A DNA stretch of 64,000 bases from an uncultured Aliiroseovarius sp. (GCF_947492455.1 NZ_CANLNB010000001.1:1-64000); one strand, 5' to 3'; counted from the stretch's first letter, positions 19,332-29,578 are shown. Notes: generated by a model from the letters alone, not told the origin. Numbers and translations: made by a program.

Positions 19332-19771
19332 TTAGAGGCTTTCTTGTCCAAGGCTTTGCGCTGGTTCTTGTATCCCAGTGTCAGGAAGAACCGATTGACC
19401 AAAAGCGTAACGCCCATGATCGCGGCAAACACCAACACCAAGGTCATCATCGAGATCGACGAGAACATCTGCCGCATAGGAGGCATCAGGATCAGCAGTC
19501 CGGCCAGCACGGCCACGGTGATGACACCGACGACCATTGTGGCCGAAGACGCGGCGGACCACGCCTCGACGTTTTCATACTGTGCCAACCCGGCATCGGC
19601 GCGTTTCTGGCCTTCGATCATCGCGGCCATCATCGGGGGCAAAACGGTGGACAGTCCCGACGGCAGCGAAAAGCCAAGCAGCCGCTCAAGCAGCAGACCC
19701 AAGATCATCAGGCCGATCATGCTGAGAATATAAACGCCTGCATAGCGCTTCCAGTTCAGTGTTCCGTTCAT
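19328..19771 (-). CDS. ABZJ_00895-type small membrane protein
   Basis: 147 residues with four hydrophobic helices ([74 protein letters not shown]). The central segment MMAAMIEGQ is seen in a widespread uncharacterised family (ABZJ_00895). It is locked between pdxJ and acpS by 4-nt overlaps on both sides, so it is co-translated with them. Function unknown. Confidence 0.75.
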   Translation of the reverse strand: MNGTLNWKRYAGVYILSMIGLMILGLLLERLLGFSLPSGLSTVLPPMMAAMIEGQKRADAGLAQYENVEAWSAASSATMVVGVITVAVLAGLLILMPPMRQMFSSISMMTLVLVFAAIMGVTLLVNRFFLTLGYKNQRKALDKKASK

Positions 19772-20520
19772 CCTCGGGCCTCATCCATTAGGCGACGCAT
19801 TTCGGCGATGGCGTCGGGCATGCCACGGAAGATCGATTCACCGATCAGGAAGTGGCCGATGTTCAACTCGACCACCTCGGGCATAGCGGCGATGGGGGCG
19901 ACGGTGTCATAGGTCAGACCGTGACCCGCGTGCACCTCAAGCCCCAGCGAATGGGCAAACGCCGCACCCTCGCGCAGGCGCTCCAGTTCGGCGTCACGCT
20001 TGTCGAATTCGCCTTCCGCATGGAAATCGCAATAGGCGCCAGTGTGGAGTTCGACCACAGCCGCACCAATCCGGGCCGAGGCCTTGATCTGCTCGGCATC
20101 CGCATCAATGAACATCGACACGCGGCAGCCGGCATCGCGCAAGGGCAGGATGTAATCGCCCAAACGGTTGTCATTGCGGGCGACGTCCAAACCGCCTTCG
20201 GTCGTCAGCTCTTCGCGCTTTTCGGGCACCAGGCATACCGCGTGGGGTTTGTGGCGCAGGGCAATCGCCTGCATTTCCTCGGTCGCGGCACATTCGAAGT
20301 TCAACGGCGTCGTCAAAGCGGCCATCAGCCCGTCAATGTCTTCGTCCCGGATATGGCGGCGATCTTCCCGCAAATGCGCGGTGATGCCATCGGCCCCGGA
20401 CTCTTCCGCCAGCTTCGCGGCGCGCACCGGATCAGGATAGGCCGAGCCACGTGCGTTGCGCACGGTCGCCACGTGGTCAATGTTCACGCCAAGCCGAAGC
20501 TTGCCTGCGGTCTGGGTCAT
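19768..20520 (-). CDS. pdxJ: Pyridoxine 5'-phosphate synthase
   Basis: 250 residues, TIM-barrel. [18 protein letters not shown] at the N-terminus, [14 protein letters not shown], and the late [11 protein letters not shown] block are PdxJ signatures; a glutamate in ECAATEEM is an active-site residue. It condenses 1-deoxyxylulose 5-phosphate and 3-amino-2-oxopropyl phosphate to PNP. Neighbour acpS is the usual partner. Confidence 0.96.
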   Translation of the reverse strand: MTQTAGKLRLGVNIDHVATVRNARGSAYPDPVRAAKLAEESGADGITAHLREDRRHIRDEDIDGLMAALTTPLNFECAATEEMQAIALRHKPHAVCLVPEKREELTTEGGLDVARNDNRLGDYILPLRDAGCRVSMFIDADAEQIKASARIGAAVVELHTGAYCDFHAEGEFDKRDAELERLREGAAFAHSLGLEVHAGHGLTYDTVAPIAAMPEVVELNIGHFLIGESIFRGMPDAIAEMRRLMDEARG

Positions 20521-20556
20521 GTTCGCGCTCCTACACCGGTTCCGTTTGGGGAAGTG

Positions 20557-21204
20557 TTACTTGTTTTTGTCGGGGCCGCCACCCTCGGAAAACCGTTCGG
20601 CCATCCGTTTTTCATAGCGTGACTTCAGCTTGTTGATCCGGCGGCGCTGATAGGCGTGGATTACCGGGTTCGCCAACACATAGGCAGCAATGCCCGCAAT
20701 GATGCCGGGAATAAGACAGCCCACCAGATAGGGCCAAAATACGCGATCATAGAAGCGGTTTAACTTCGACCAATCCGCCACGTCATCGGTAAAGATCGCC
20801 TTCAGGTTCGACCAGATGTCATTGGTGGCCGAGGCAAAACTGGCAACGATTTCAGGCAGGTGGACCGTCACCTCGTGCCCCAGCATCGCATGCCCCAGAT
20901 TGACCGACAGCTCGGCGATCAGGGGGAAGGTCAGCGGGTTCCCCACAAAGGTCGCCAGAAGCGAGGCCAGAACGTTCCCGCGTATCAGCCACGACAGAAT
21001 GGCGGCGGTCAGGAAGTGCAGACCATAGAATGGCGTGAAGGACGCAAATACGCCCACCGCAATCCCGCGCGATATCCGATGCGCTGGATCCGGCAGGCGC
21101 CGCAAACGATGGCCCACGTACTGTGCCGCGCGGTACCAGCCGCCACGCGGATAAAAGAATTCCGCTACGATTCGCAGATACGATCGCGGATTTCGTTTAA
21201 ACAC
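20557..21204 (-). CDS. DUF2062 domain-containing membrane protein
   Basis: 215 residues. After a basic N-terminus the DUF2062 hallmark appears: PHRISRGIAVGVFASFTPFYGLHF and LASLLATFVGNPLTFP, with two to three membrane helices and a basic C-terminal tail (RRRINKLKSRYEKRM). Unknown role. It lies between rsh and pdxJ, the common place for this family in Rhodobacteraceae. Confidence 0.85.
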   Translation of the reverse strand: MFKRNPRSYLRIVAEFFYPRGGWYRAAQYVGHRLRRLPDPAHRISRGIAVGVFASFTPFYGLHFLTAAILSWLIRGNVLASLLATFVGNPLTFPLIAELSVNLGHAMLGHEVTVHLPEIVASFASATNDIWSNLKAIFTDDVADWSKLNRFYDRVFWPYLVGCLIPGIIAGIAAYVLANPVIHAYQRRRINKLKSRYEKRMAERFSEGGGPDKNK

Positions 21205-21237
21205 GTGTGCTTCCTTCCGCCTGCCCGGCCGGGTGGG

Positions 21238-23382
21238 TTATGGTTTGCGGCTCAGATCCCGATGCCGATGCACGGCCGCCACGTCGCTGTCGGCTTCAAG
21301 CGCCAGCATAATGGTGTGCAGATGTTCGACATCGCGTAGCTGAACATCAACAATCAATCGGTAAAAATCCGGTTTCCGATCCACGAATTTCAGATCCGAG
21401 ATATTGGCCTTCTGCTCCCCAATCAAGGTGCAGATGCGGCCCAATACGCCCGCGTCATTCGCGATCGTCAATTCAATGCTAACCACGTGGATGGCCGGGT
21501 GCTTGCCCGAATGCCAGTGCAGATCCACCCAGCGCGAGCTATCGTCGTCCAGCTCTGCCAAAGCGTCGCAGTCGATTGTGTGCACCATCACGCCCTTGCC
21601 GCGATAGGAAATACCCACAATCCGTTCGCCGGGCACCGGCTGGCAACACTGGGCCGGGGCGAAATCCTGCCCGGCTTCCAGACCGATCACCGAGGCATCA
21701 AGATCGACCTCATCGCCGGATTGCTCAGCCTCGGGATAGAGGATGCCCACCACGTCACGCGCCTGAAGCTCGGCCGATCCCAGACGCGCCAGCAGTTCGT
21801 CCGTGTCCTTCAGCCGCAATTGCTTGGCGGCGGTCGCCAGCGCCTTATCCGTGACCTTGCGCCCGACATGTTCAAAGGCAAGACGGGCCAGTTCACGGCC
21901 CAAACGGACATAGCGTTCGCGGTCATCGTTGCGCAGCTTCTTGCGAATGGCGGCCTTGGCGCGGCCCGTCACAACGATGTCGATCCAGGTGGCCTGCGGG
22001 CTTTGGCCCTCGGCGGTCATGATCTCGACCGACTGGCCGTTTTTCACGCGCGTCCACAGGGGCACACGGATGCCGTCGACCTTGGCGCCCACACAGCTGT
22101 CGCCAATCCTTGTGTGGATCGCATAGGCGAAATCCAAGGGCGTCGCGCCGCGTGGCAGTTTGACGACCTCGCCCTTGGGGGTGAAGCAGAACACTTGGTC
22201 CTGATACATCTCAAGCTTCACATGCTCGAGGAATTCGTCGTGGTCATCAGCCGTTTCGAACCGTTCCGTCAGCGAGGCAATCCACTTGGCAGGGTCCACC
22301 GCAAACGGGTTCTCCACCCGGATCCCATCGCGATACGACCAGTGCGCGGCCACGCCGGTTTCTGCCACCTCGTGCATCTCGCGCGAGCGGATCTGGACCT
22401 CGACCCGTTTGCCATCGCGTCCCGACACCGTGGTGTGGATCGAGCGATAGCCGTTTGATTTGGGTTGGCTGATGTAATCCTTGAAACGTCCGGGCACAGC
22501 ACGCCAGCGCCGGTGAATTGCGCCCAACACGCGATAGCAATCCGTGTCGCTTTCGGTAATCACCCGGAAGCCATAGGTGTCGGACAGACGCGAGAAGCTT
22601 TGCCCTTTCTCTTCCATCTTACGCCAGATCGAGTACGGCTTCTTCGCGCGGCCCAGCACGATGGCCTCGATCCCTGCCTTATCCAGTTCCAGCCGGATAT
22701 CGCCGGTGATCTTTTCGATCACATCGCCGCTTTCCTTCTGAAGCCGCAGGAACCGTCGCATGATCGAGCTGCGCCCCTCGGGGTTCAGCACGTGGAAGGC
22801 CAGATCCTCCAGCTCTTCCCGCATCCACTGCATGCCCATGCGGCCAGCAAGCGGCGCGTAGATGTCCATCGTCTCGCGCGATTTCTGGATCTGCTTGTCC
22901 GGGCGCATCGCCTTGATCGTGCGCATGTTGTGCAGACGGTCGGCGAGCTTCACCAGAATGACGCGCATGTCCTTGGACATAGCCATAAAGAGCTTGCGGA
23001 AGTTTTCCGCCTGCTTGGTCTCGGACGAGGAGAGCTGCAGGTTGGTCAGCTTGGTGACGCCGTCCACCAGTTCGGCGATTTCTTTGCCGAACAGCTCGGA
23101 TACCTCGCCATAGGTCGACCCGGTGTCTTCAATCGTGTCGTGCAGAAACGCGGTAACGATGGTCGCATCGTCCAGCTGCATATCCGCCAGGATCTCGGCC
23201 ACGGCGAAGGGATGCATGTAATAGGGGTCGCCCGAATGGCGATACTGCCCGAAATGCATTTGGCCGCCATATTCATAGGCGGCCATAAGCAGGTCCGAGT
23301 TGGACTTGGGATTGTACGTCGAAATGCGTTCGATCAGACCGTCGATATCGAGATCAACAAGCTCGTCTTTCCAGCTCGTCAC
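21238..23382 (-). CDS. rsh: Bifunctional (p)ppGpp synthetase/hydrolase (Rsh)
   Basis: 714 residues. HD hydrolase domain with HDTIEDT (about residue 80); synthetase domain with YGFRVITESDTDCYRVLGAIH; TGS domain (VFCFTPKGEVVKLPRGATPLDFAYAIHT); zinc-finger-like helical part with CCQPVPGERIVG; C-terminal ACT domain. Both catalytic regions look intact, so it can both make and degrade the alarmone. It is immediately downstream of rpoZ (25 nt), the usual spoT arrangement. Confidence 0.96.
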   Translation of the reverse strand: MTSWKDELVDLDIDGLIERISTYNPKSNSDLLMAAYEYGGQMHFGQYRHSGDPYYMHPFAVAEILADMQLDDATIVTAFLHDTIEDTGSTYGEVSELFGKEIAELVDGVTKLTNLQLSSSETKQAENFRKLFMAMSKDMRVILVKLADRLHNMRTIKAMRPDKQIQKSRETMDIYAPLAGRMGMQWMREELEDLAFHVLNPEGRSSIMRRFLRLQKESGDVIEKITGDIRLELDKAGIEAIVLGRAKKPYSIWRKMEEKGQSFSRLSDTYGFRVITESDTDCYRVLGAIHRRWRAVPGRFKDYISQPKSNGYRSIHTTVSGRDGKRVEVQIRSREMHEVAETGVAAHWSYRDGIRVENPFAVDPAKWIASLTERFETADDHDEFLEHVKLEMYQDQVFCFTPKGEVVKLPRGATPLDFAYAIHTRIGDSCVGAKVDGIRVPLWTRVKNGQSVEIMTAEGQSPQATWIDIVVTGRAKAAIRKKLRNDDRERYVRLGRELARLAFEHVGRKVTDKALATAAKQLRLKDTDELLARLGSAELQARDVVGILYPEAEQSGDEVDLDASVIGLEAGQDFAPAQCCQPVPGERIVGISYRGKGVMVHTIDCDALAELDDDSSRWVDLHWHSGKHPAIHVVSIELTIANDAGVLGRICTLIGEQKANISDLKFVDRKPDFYRLIVDVQLRDVEHLHTIMLALEADSDVAAVHRHRDLSRKP

Positions 23383-23407
23383 TCGTGACGCCTCCGTTCG
23401 CTTCCGA

Positions 23408-23764
23408 TCAGCCTTGGCCTTGCGCTTCCATCAGCGCGCGCAGCAGCTTTTCTTCCGACATATCGTCGTCAGCAGGCTTGTCTGCGGCTTCAGCACCCAT
23501 CAACAGCGCCATGCTGTCTTCTTCGGGCTCGTCCACCTCGATCTGAGTCTGGTGGTCTTCGATCATGCGCTCGCGCAGTTCGTCCGCTGTCTGGGTTTCG
23601 TCCGCAATCTCGCGCAGAGCCACAACGGGGTTCTTGTCGTTGTCGCGATCCACAGTAATCTCGGCACCTGCCGAAATTTCACGCGCGCGATGCGATGCCA
23701 GCATTACCAGATCAAACCGGTTCGGCACTTTATCTACGCAATCTTCAACCGTCACACGGGCCAT
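23408..23764 (-). CDS. rpoZ: RNA polymerase omega subunit
   Basis: 118 residues. [31 protein letters not shown] is the canonical omega N-terminus; the acidic C-terminal tail is longer than in E. coli (91 residues), as in other alphaproteobacteria. It helps RNA polymerase assembly and contributes to the ppGpp site. First gene of the rpoZ-rsh pair. Confidence 0.96.
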   Translation of the reverse strand: MARVTVEDCVDKVPNRFDLVMLASHRAREISAGAEITVDRDNDKNPVVALREIADETQTADELRERMIEDHQTQIEVDEPEEDSMALLMGAEAADKPADDDMSEEKLLRALMEAQGQG

Positions 23765-23844
23765 ATCAGTCCATTCCTTGCAAGGGGATGTGAAACGCCT
23801 GTCTATGCCTCTGAACGGGTAATGACAAGCTAAAACGCCGTTTA

Positions 23845-24441
23845 TCAGCCCATTTCAAAGGGCGAAACCTCGTTTTTTGCATCCTCAGACAGGGCGTCCG
23901 CCATCTCTTTGATGGTTTTACCTAAAATGGGATGGCACCAGTCCGGCGCGACATCCGCCAGAGGAATCAACGCAAACCCGCGATCCTGCACCCGCGGATG
24001 GGGTAAAATCAGTTGATCAGGCGCCTGCTTCATCTGTTCTTCCAGCGGCAGGTTCATCCAGTGTTCAAAGGTCTCGCGGTCGGGCAGGACGCAATCCCCA
24101 TAGGCGATCAGGTCAATGTCCAGCGTGCGCTGCGCCCAGCGCGAGGGCCGCTCGCGGCCAAATTCGTCTTCCACATCATGCAATTTCTGCAACAGGACCT
24201 CGGCTGGCTCATCCACCTCCAACGCCGCGGCAACATTGATAAAATCCGGTCCAGCACCCGCCGGAAAGCAAGCTGTGCTATAATAGCGACTTAAGGAGGT
24301 GATTCTAACTCCACGCTCAGAAAGACAATTCAGCGCATCGCGCACCAGCTTCGCCGAATCTTCGAGCGCGAATGTAATGTTACTTCCTAACAGTACTAAT
24401 GCTTTAGTATGGGCATTTTGATGATTTTTAGCTTGCGGCAC
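23845..24441 (-). CDS. folK: 2-amino-4-hydroxy-6-hydroxymethyldihydropteridine diphosphokinase
   Basis: 198 residues. ALVLLGSN at the N-terminus, [10 protein letters not shown], and [16 protein letters not shown] with [13 protein letters not shown] are the HPPK signatures. It transfers pyrophosphate to hydroxymethyl-dihydropterin in folate synthesis. The start is probably GTG at 24441. The first roughly 55 codons are unusually AT-rich with TTA, GTA and ACA codons rare in the rest of the window. It diverges from the NYN gene over about 100 bp. Confidence 0.92.
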   Translation of the reverse strand: MPQAKNHQNAHTKALVLLGSNITFALEDSAKLVRDALNCLSERGVRITSLSRYYSTACFPAGAGPDFINVAAALEVDEPAEVLLQKLHDVEDEFGRERPSRWAQRTLDIDLIAYGDCVLPDRETFEHWMNLPLEEQMKQAPDQLILPHPRVQDRGFALIPLADVAPDWCHPILGKTIKEMADALSEDAKNEVSPFEMG

Positions 24442-24543
24442 CGCGTGTGTTCCCTAGATTACGACACATGTTTCTTCGTTAAGTGATTTTTATCCTACCA
24501 CTCACGGAATTGCTCGGCGAAGTTAATTGGAAAGGAATAATTA

Positions 24544-25101
24544 ATGTTCTACCGCGACGAGCGACTCGCACTCTTTATCGATGGCTCTAACCTTTATGCG
24601 GCGGCTAAGTCGCTGGGGTTTGACATCGATTACAAGCTGCTCAGACAAGAATTCATGCGCCGTGGCAAACTGCTGCGCGCGTTCTACTACACTGCCCTTC
24701 TGGAAAACGACGAATACTCGCCCATTCGTCCGCTGGTGGACTGGCTGCACTATAACGGCTTCTCGATGGTGACGAAGCCGGCCAAGGAATACACCGATTC
24801 CATGGGCCGCCGGAAAGTCAAAGGCAACATGGACATCGAACTGACCGTCGATGCGCTTGAGTTGTCCGACCATATCGACCACGCGGTTCTGTTCTCGGGC
24901 GACGGCGATTTCCGCCCGCTGGTGGCCGCGCTGCAACGCAAAGGCGTGCGCGTATCGGTGGTTTCGACCATCCGCAGCCAACCGCCGATGATTGCCGATG
25001 AACTGCGCCGCCAGGCCGACAACTTCATCGAGCTGGAAGAGCTCAAAGATGTGATTGGCCGCCCACCGCGCGAATTTGACGGTCCCGAAGACCGCGAGTG
25101 A
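24544..25101 (+). CDS. NYN domain protein (LabA/DUF88-like putative RNase)
   Basis: 185 residues. The PIN-like NYN fold is visible: LFIDGSNLYAAAKSLG (first acidic site), NMDIELTVDALE, and VLFSGDGDFRPLVAALQRKGVRV (GDGDF acidic cluster). NYN proteins are metal-dependent RNA nucleases in several systems; the target here is unknown. ATG 24544 follows AAAGGAATAATTA. It is monocistronic with its own terminator. Confidence 0.87.
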   Translation: MFYRDERLALFIDGSNLYAAAKSLGFDIDYKLLRQEFMRRGKLLRAFYYTALLENDEYSPIRPLVDWLHYNGFSMVTKPAKEYTDSMGRRKVKGNMDIELTVDALELSDHIDHAVLFSGDGDFRPLVAALQRKGVRVSVVSTIRSQPPMIADELRRQADNFIELEELKDVIGRPPREFDGPEDRE

Positions 25102-25107
25102 TTGAAA

Positions 25108-25146
25108 CAGACAGGCCGGGGTACACGCTCCGGCCTGTTTCCTTTT
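25108..25146 (+). terminator. Terminator after the NYN gene
   Basis: Stem ACAGGCCGG (25111-25119) / CCGGCCTGT (25130-25138), 10-nt loop, followed by TTCCTTTT. Confidence 0.85.
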
Positions 25147-25208
25147 GGGGTGCGGCTCTGGACGACCCGCGTGAAAACCCTTACCTCTGACCCAGATCGG
25201 AGGACGCC

Positions 25209-26159
25209 ATGACCAAACCCGCCCTGACCTTATATCTTGCAGCCCCCAACGGCTTTTGCGCAGGCGTGGATCGCGCCATCAAGATCGTCGAAATGGCGAT
25301 CGAGAAATGGGGGGCGCCGATCTATGTCCGCCATGAAATCGTGCATAACAAATTCGTTGTGGACGGGCTGCGGGCCAAGGGTGCCGTGTTTGTCGAAGAA
25401 CTGGACGAATGCCCCGATGACCGCCCGGTGATCTTTTCGGCGCACGGTGTTGCGAAATCCGTCCCGGCCGAGGCCTCGCGCCGCGAGATGGTCTATGTCG
25501 ACGCCACCTGCCCGCTGGTCTCGAAAGTCCATATCGAGGCCGAACGTCACCACGAGAACGGTCTTCAGATGGTGATGATTGGCCATGAAGGCCACCCGGA
25601 AACCGTCGGCACGATGGGCCAATTGCCCGAGGGCGAAGTGCTGCTGGTCGAAACCGCCGAGGATGTCGCCACGCTGACCCCCCGCGACCCCGAACAACTG
25701 GCGTATATCACCCAGACCACCCTGTCCGTGGACGACACCGCCGGGATCGTCGCCGCGCTACGCGACCGCTTCCCCGCCATCGTCGGCCCGCACAAGGAAG
25801 ACATCTGCTATGCCACCACCAACCGCCAACACGCGGTCAAAGCGGTGGCGCCGCAATCCGACGCGCTTTTGGTGATCGGCGCGCCCAACAGCTCGAATTC
25901 CCGCCGTCTGGTCGAGGTCGCCCGCGCAAATGGCTGCGACTATTCCATGCTGGTCCAGCGCGCGTCCGAGATCGACTGGCGGTCGCTTGAAGGCATCCGC
26001 ACCGTTGGCCTGACCGCGGGGGCCTCCGCCCCGCAGGTGCTGGTGGACGAGGTGATAGACGCCTTCCGCGACCGCTATGACGTGACCGTCGAATTGGTCG
26101 AAACCGCGCAAGAAAACATCGAGTTCAAAGTCCCGCGCGTGCTGCGCGTACCTGCCTGA
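25209..26159 (+). CDS. ispH: 4-hydroxy-3-methylbut-2-enyl diphosphate reductase
   Basis: 316 residues. Three iron-sulfur cysteines are present in [17 protein letters not shown] and [11 protein letters not shown]; conserved His in HEIVHNK and GHEGHPE. It carries out the last step of the MEP isoprenoid pathway, forming IPP and DMAPP. The ATG follows CGGAGGAC. A methyltransferase and rnhA follow on the same strand at short spacing. Confidence 0.97.
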   Translation: MTKPALTLYLAAPNGFCAGVDRAIKIVEMAIEKWGAPIYVRHEIVHNKFVVDGLRAKGAVFVEELDECPDDRPVIFSAHGVAKSVPAEASRREMVYVDATCPLVSKVHIEAERHHENGLQMVMIGHEGHPETVGTMGQLPEGEVLLVETAEDVATLTPRDPEQLAYITQTTLSVDDTAGIVAALRDRFPAIVGPHKEDICYATTNRQHAVKAVAPQSDALLVIGAPNSSNSRRLVEVARANGCDYSMLVQRASEIDWRSLEGIRTVGLTAGASAPQVLVDEVIDAFRDRYDVTVELVETAQENIEFKVPRVLRVPA

Positions 26160-26165
26160 CACGGC

Positions 26166-26753
26166 ATGTCCGAAGATCGCCAGACCCTTGACGTTTATGA
26201 CGCCCAAGCCGCTGAATACGAGGCGCGGGTAGCGGTCAAGGACACGCCGGGGCTGGACGATTTCATCGCGGAACTACCCCAGAAAGCGCACGTTCTCGAC
26301 CTTGGCTGCGGTCCCGGCCTGACCGCCAAGCAGATGATCAATCGCGGCCTAACGGTGGATGCGACGGATGGCTCCGACGCGATGGTGAAACGCGCGCGCG
26401 ATCATGGCGTTCCTGCGCGACAGGCGCTGTTTCACCAGATCGACGGGCAAGCACTCTATGACGGGATCTTCGCCAATTTCAGCCTGCTCCACCTGCCCCG
26501 CGCCCAGATGCCCGGAATGCTGGGCAGACTACACAAGGCGTTGAAACCACAGGGCGTTCTGCATATCGGCGTCAAGCTCGGCTCAGGCGATGCGCGCGAC
26601 GATCTGGGGCGGTACTACACCTATTACCAACAGGATGAGCTGGAAGAGCTGTTGACCTCGGCGGGCTTTACACTCATCACCCGCATTCTGGGCAGCGGCA
26701 CCGGGTTGGATGGCCGTTCGTCCGATTGGATTGTCCTGCACGCGCGCAGCTAA
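26166..26753 (+). CDS. Class I SAM-dependent methyltransferase
   Basis: 195 residues. SAM-binding motif I VLDLGCGPGLTA (about residues 38-49), acidic motif VDATDGSDAMV, and a FANFSLLHLPRAQMPGML block place it in the Methyltransf_11/25 group. Substrate unknown. It starts 6 nt after ispH and lies 18 nt before rnhA, so it is probably in one transcript with both. Confidence 0.85.
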   Translation: MSEDRQTLDVYDAQAAEYEARVAVKDTPGLDDFIAELPQKAHVLDLGCGPGLTAKQMINRGLTVDATDGSDAMVKRARDHGVPARQALFHQIDGQALYDGIFANFSLLHLPRAQMPGMLGRLHKALKPQGVLHIGVKLGSGDARDDLGRYYTYYQQDELEELLTSAGFTLITRILGSGTGLDGRSSDWIVLHARS

Positions 26754-26771
26754 GGCGAAAGGAACACACTC

Positions 26772-27224
26772 ATGGCTGAATTCTTCGCCTATACCGATGG
26801 CGCCTGTTCCGGCAATCCCGGCCCTGGCGGCTGGGGCACGCTTTTGCAGGCCAAGGACGGCGATACCGTCGTCAAGGAACGCGAACTGAAGGGCGGCGAG
26901 GCGCTGACCACCAACAACCAGATGGAGCTTATGGCCGCCATCATGGCGCTTGAGACCTTGGGCAAGCCCTGCGCGATTACCGTCGTGACCGACAGCACCT
27001 ATGTGAAGAACGGCGTGACCGGCTGGATCCACGGCTGGAAGCGCAACGGGTGGAAGACCTCGGCCAAGAAACCCGTGAAAAACGCCGAGCTGTGGCAGCG
27101 TTTGGACGAAGCGCAAGCGCGTCATCACGTAACGTGGGAATGGGTCAAGGGCCATGCGGGCCATCCGGAAAATGAGCGTGCGGATGAGTTGGCGCGGGCG
27201 GGAATGGCCCCATTTAAGGGCTAG
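26772..27224 (+). CDS. rnhA: Ribonuclease HI
   Basis: 150 residues. The active-site acids are in place: [40 protein letters not shown] and the late [12 protein letters not shown]. It degrades RNA in RNA-DNA hybrids. It is last in the ispH-methyltransferase-rnhA run. Confidence 0.96.
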   Translation: MAEFFAYTDGACSGNPGPGGWGTLLQAKDGDTVVKERELKGGEALTTNNQMELMAAIMALETLGKPCAITVVTDSTYVKNGVTGWIHGWKRNGWKTSAKKPVKNAELWQRLDEAQARHHVTWEWVKGHAGHPENERADELARAGMAPFKG

Positions 27225-27287
27225 CCCCCCCCGGAAACTGAAGCCACAGTCCCGATCAAATTTTGCTGTACTAGGGTGAACCGCGTA

Positions 27288-27527
27288 TTAGCTGCGACCC
27301 GAATACCTCTGCCACAGCCAGATCAACAGAATGGCGCCCAGAACGGCCCCGATTGCTCCAAAGGCGATGCTGCCGATGGTCAAAAGAAACCGCATCAACA
27401 GACCGCTGATCAGCGCACCCCCAACACCAATGGCAATCGTGGTGGGCACATCAGTGCGCACATCCATGATGCGCGTGGCCAGAAAGCCCGCAGCAGCACC
27501 GATGATGATCAAAAGAATGAACGGCAT
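27288..27527 (-). CDS. Small membrane protein, GlsB/YeaQ/YmgE-like
   Basis: 79 residues, three hydrophobic helices: PFILLIIIGAAAGFLATRIM, TTIAIGVGGALISGLLMRFLL, SIAFGAIGAVLGAILLIWLW. The glycine-rich GA.AG pattern resembles the transglycosylase-associated/GlsB family of stress-linked membrane proteins. The family match is by pattern only. It is followed downstream (lower coordinates) by the convergent rnhA gene. Confidence 0.65.
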   Translation of the reverse strand: MPFILLIIIGAAAGFLATRIMDVRTDVPTTIAIGVGGALISGLLMRFLLTIGSIAFGAIGAVLGAILLIWLWQRYSGRS

Positions 27528-27565
27528 AGGGTCAATATGGGGTCAGAACGCGTAAATTGAAAGGC

Positions 27566-28465
27566 TCAACCGATCTGATCGGGCATGTCAAAACCGCGCA
27601 GGAAGTCTTCGGCCTCCATCGCGCGTTTGCCGGGGCGTTGGGCGCGCAGCACCTCGACCGCACCGTCACCGCAGGCAATGGCCAGACCGCCCAGAACCTG
27701 ACCCGGCGCCCCATTTCCATCGCCCAGACGCGAGGCCAGAAGCTTCACCTGCTCGCCCGCCATATCGCATTTCGCACCGGGGAACGGGGACAGGCCACGG
27801 ATCAGGCGATCCACTTCGGCGGCAGGTTTGGTCCAATCGACACGCGCCTCGGCCTTATCGATCTTGGCGGCATAGGTCACGCCCTCGTCCGGCTGCACCG
27901 CAGGGGTCAGATCATCCAACCGCGCCAGAACGTCAACGATCATCCGCGACCCCATGGCCGCCAAACGGTCATGCAGAAGCGCGGTGGTTTCCTCGGCCCC
28001 GATCGGCGTGGCTTCGCGCAGCAATACGGGACCAGTGTCCAGACCGGCCTCCATCTGCATGATGCAAATGCCCGTCTCGGTGTCGCCCGCCATGATCGCG
28101 CGGTGAATAGGCGCGGCCCCGCGCCAGCGCGGCAGAAGCGAGGCGTGGATGTTCAGGCAACCCTGTTTGGGGGCATCCAGAATGGCTTGCGGCAGGATCA
28201 GACCATAGGCGACGACGACGGCGGCATCTACGTTCAGGTCCGCGAAGGCAGCTTGCTCGTCCGCGCCCTTCAGGGACACCGGGTGGCGCACCTCCAGCCC
28301 CAACTCCAAGGCCCGCGCATGGACCGGACCGGGGCGGTCTTTCTTGCCGCGACCCGCCGGACGGGGCGGCTGGCAGTAAACTGCGGCGATGTCATGCCCA
28401 GCCTCGACCAGAGCCTCGAGCACTGGAACCGAAAAGTCAGGCGAGCCCATGAAGACAAGTCTCAT
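27566..28465 (-). CDS. fmt: Methionyl-tRNA formyltransferase
   Basis: 299 residues. [15 protein letters not shown], the basic loop RPAGRGKK, the formyl-folate site [14 protein letters not shown], and the C-terminal OB-like domain. It formylates initiator Met-tRNA. It overlaps the upstream deformylase-like gene by 4 nt; def and fmt occur together widely. Confidence 0.96.
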   Translation of the reverse strand: MRLVFMGSPDFSVPVLEALVEAGHDIAAVYCQPPRPAGRGKKDRPGPVHARALELGLEVRHPVSLKGADEQAAFADLNVDAAVVVAYGLILPQAILDAPKQGCLNIHASLLPRWRGAAPIHRAIMAGDTETGICIMQMEAGLDTGPVLLREATPIGAEETTALLHDRLAAMGSRMIVDVLARLDDLTPAVQPDEGVTYAAKIDKAEARVDWTKPAAEVDRLIRGLSPFPGAKCDMAGEQVKLLASRLGDGNGAPGQVLGGLAIACGDGAVEVLRAQRPGKRAMEAEDFLRGFDMPDQIG

Positions 28466-28959
28466 CGCGCCAGTTTCCTTGCCTTTTTCACCAACATGTC
28501 GCGCTTCACCTTCGACAGGTGATCCACGTACATCTTACCGTTCAGGTGGTCGATCTGGTGCTGCACGGATGTGGCCCAGATGTTCACGAAATCGCGCTCC
28601 TCGACCTCTCCCGCTTTGTTCAGGAAGCGTACGGTCACAGCGCGCGGGCGGCTGATCACGGCAGAGACGCCAGGCAGGTTCGGGCTGGCCTCTTCATGTT
28701 CACGCGACTGGGTCGAGGCATGCAGGATTTCCGGGTTCGCCATGCGCACGGCCTGTCCGCGTTCGTCGGATGCATCCACAACCGCCAAGCGCAGCATGAT
28801 CCCCAGCTGAGGCGCGGCGAGCCCCACACCGGGCATCGCATCCATCGCAAAGATCATCTCGTCCCAGATGGCGCGGATTTCGTCGGTCACGGCCTCGACC
28901 GGATCGGCTGCCGTACGCAGGCATTTATGCGGGTATTTCACATAGGGGCGGTGGGTCAC
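28462..28959 (-). CDS. Peptide deformylase paralogue, probably catalytically inactive
   Basis: 165 residues, clearly deformylase-like by overall length and motif 1 (GVGLAAPQ, 44-51). The other two active-site motifs are altered: the EGCLS motif is replaced by EASPN (90-94), so the metal-binding Cys is Ser, and the HEXXH motif is HQIDH (134-138), so the catalytic Glu is Gln. Both histidines remain. The frame is intact, with 4-nt overlaps to def upstream and fmt downstream, so it is kept under selection rather than decaying. Possible roles are a ribosome-bound or regulatory deformylase-like protein. Loss of activity is inferred from the substitutions. Confidence 0.85.
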   Translation of the reverse strand: MTHRPYVKYPHKCLRTAADPVEAVTDEIRAIWDEMIFAMDAMPGVGLAAPQLGIMLRLAVVDASDERGQAVRMANPEILHASTQSREHEEASPNLPGVSAVISRPRAVTVRFLNKAGEVEERDFVNIWATSVQHQIDHLNGKMYVDHLSKVKRDMLVKKARKLAR

Positions 28960-29477
28960 GACCGGGCCAGCTCGCGCTTCAATTTTTGCATCTTGCGGGT
29001 GATCATCTGGCGCTTCAGCGGCTTCAGGTAATCAATGAACAGCTTGCCATTCAAGTGGTCGATCTCGTGCTGCACACAGGTCGCCCAGAGGCCATCAAAA
29101 TCGCGCTCCTGCAGGTTGCCATCGCGGTCCAGCCACTGCACCCGAACCTCTTTCGGGCGGGTGACCTCGGCGAACTGATCCGGGATCGACAGGCAGCCTT
29201 CCTCGTACACGTTCAGATCGTCCGAGGACTGTATGATCTCGGGGTTAAACATGATCAGGGGATCGTGGGGTTCGTCTTCGTCCCGCACGCAATCCAGCAC
29301 AATCAGGCGCTTCAAAACGCCGATCTGCGGGGCGGCCAACCCGATGCCCGGCGCGTCATACATGGTTTCCAACATGTCATCGGCCAACGTCCGCAAGTCA
29401 TCGGACAGGTCCGGCACGGCATCGGCCACCTTTTTCAGGCGCGGGTCGGGGTGAATAAGGATCGGTTTGATGGTCAT
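28956..29477 (-). CDS. def: Peptide deformylase
   Basis: 173 residues with all three active-site motifs: GIGLAAPQ (44-51), EGCLS (93-97, metal-ligand Cys95) and HEIDH (137-141). It removes the formyl group from nascent proteins. I chose ATG 29477, giving MTIKPILIHPDPRL, the usual start; in-frame ATGs at 29495 and 29486 are possible and no clear ribosome-binding site decides. First gene of def-(def-like)-fmt. Confidence 0.94.
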   Translation of the reverse strand: MTIKPILIHPDPRLKKVADAVPDLSDDLRTLADDMLETMYDAPGIGLAAPQIGVLKRLIVLDCVRDEDEPHDPLIMFNPEIIQSSDDLNVYEEGCLSIPDQFAEVTRPKEVRVQWLDRDGNLQERDFDGLWATCVQHEIDHLNGKLFIDYLKPLKRQMITRKMQKLKRELARS

Positions 29478-29578
29478 ATGCTGCATGTAGGACATGCGCC
29501 CGTTTGGTGCAATGGCTGGCTTGCACCCGCCGCCAAAGCCGCTAACGTGCCCTCAAACGCCATCCCGAAGGAGACACT

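Noticed and set aside
24293-24305. 16S rRNA 3'-end-like (anti-Shine-Dalgarno) sequence suggesting an rRNA fragment
   Set aside because: It is only about 13 nt and is explained as folK codons on the minus strand; no further rRNA similarity surrounds it.
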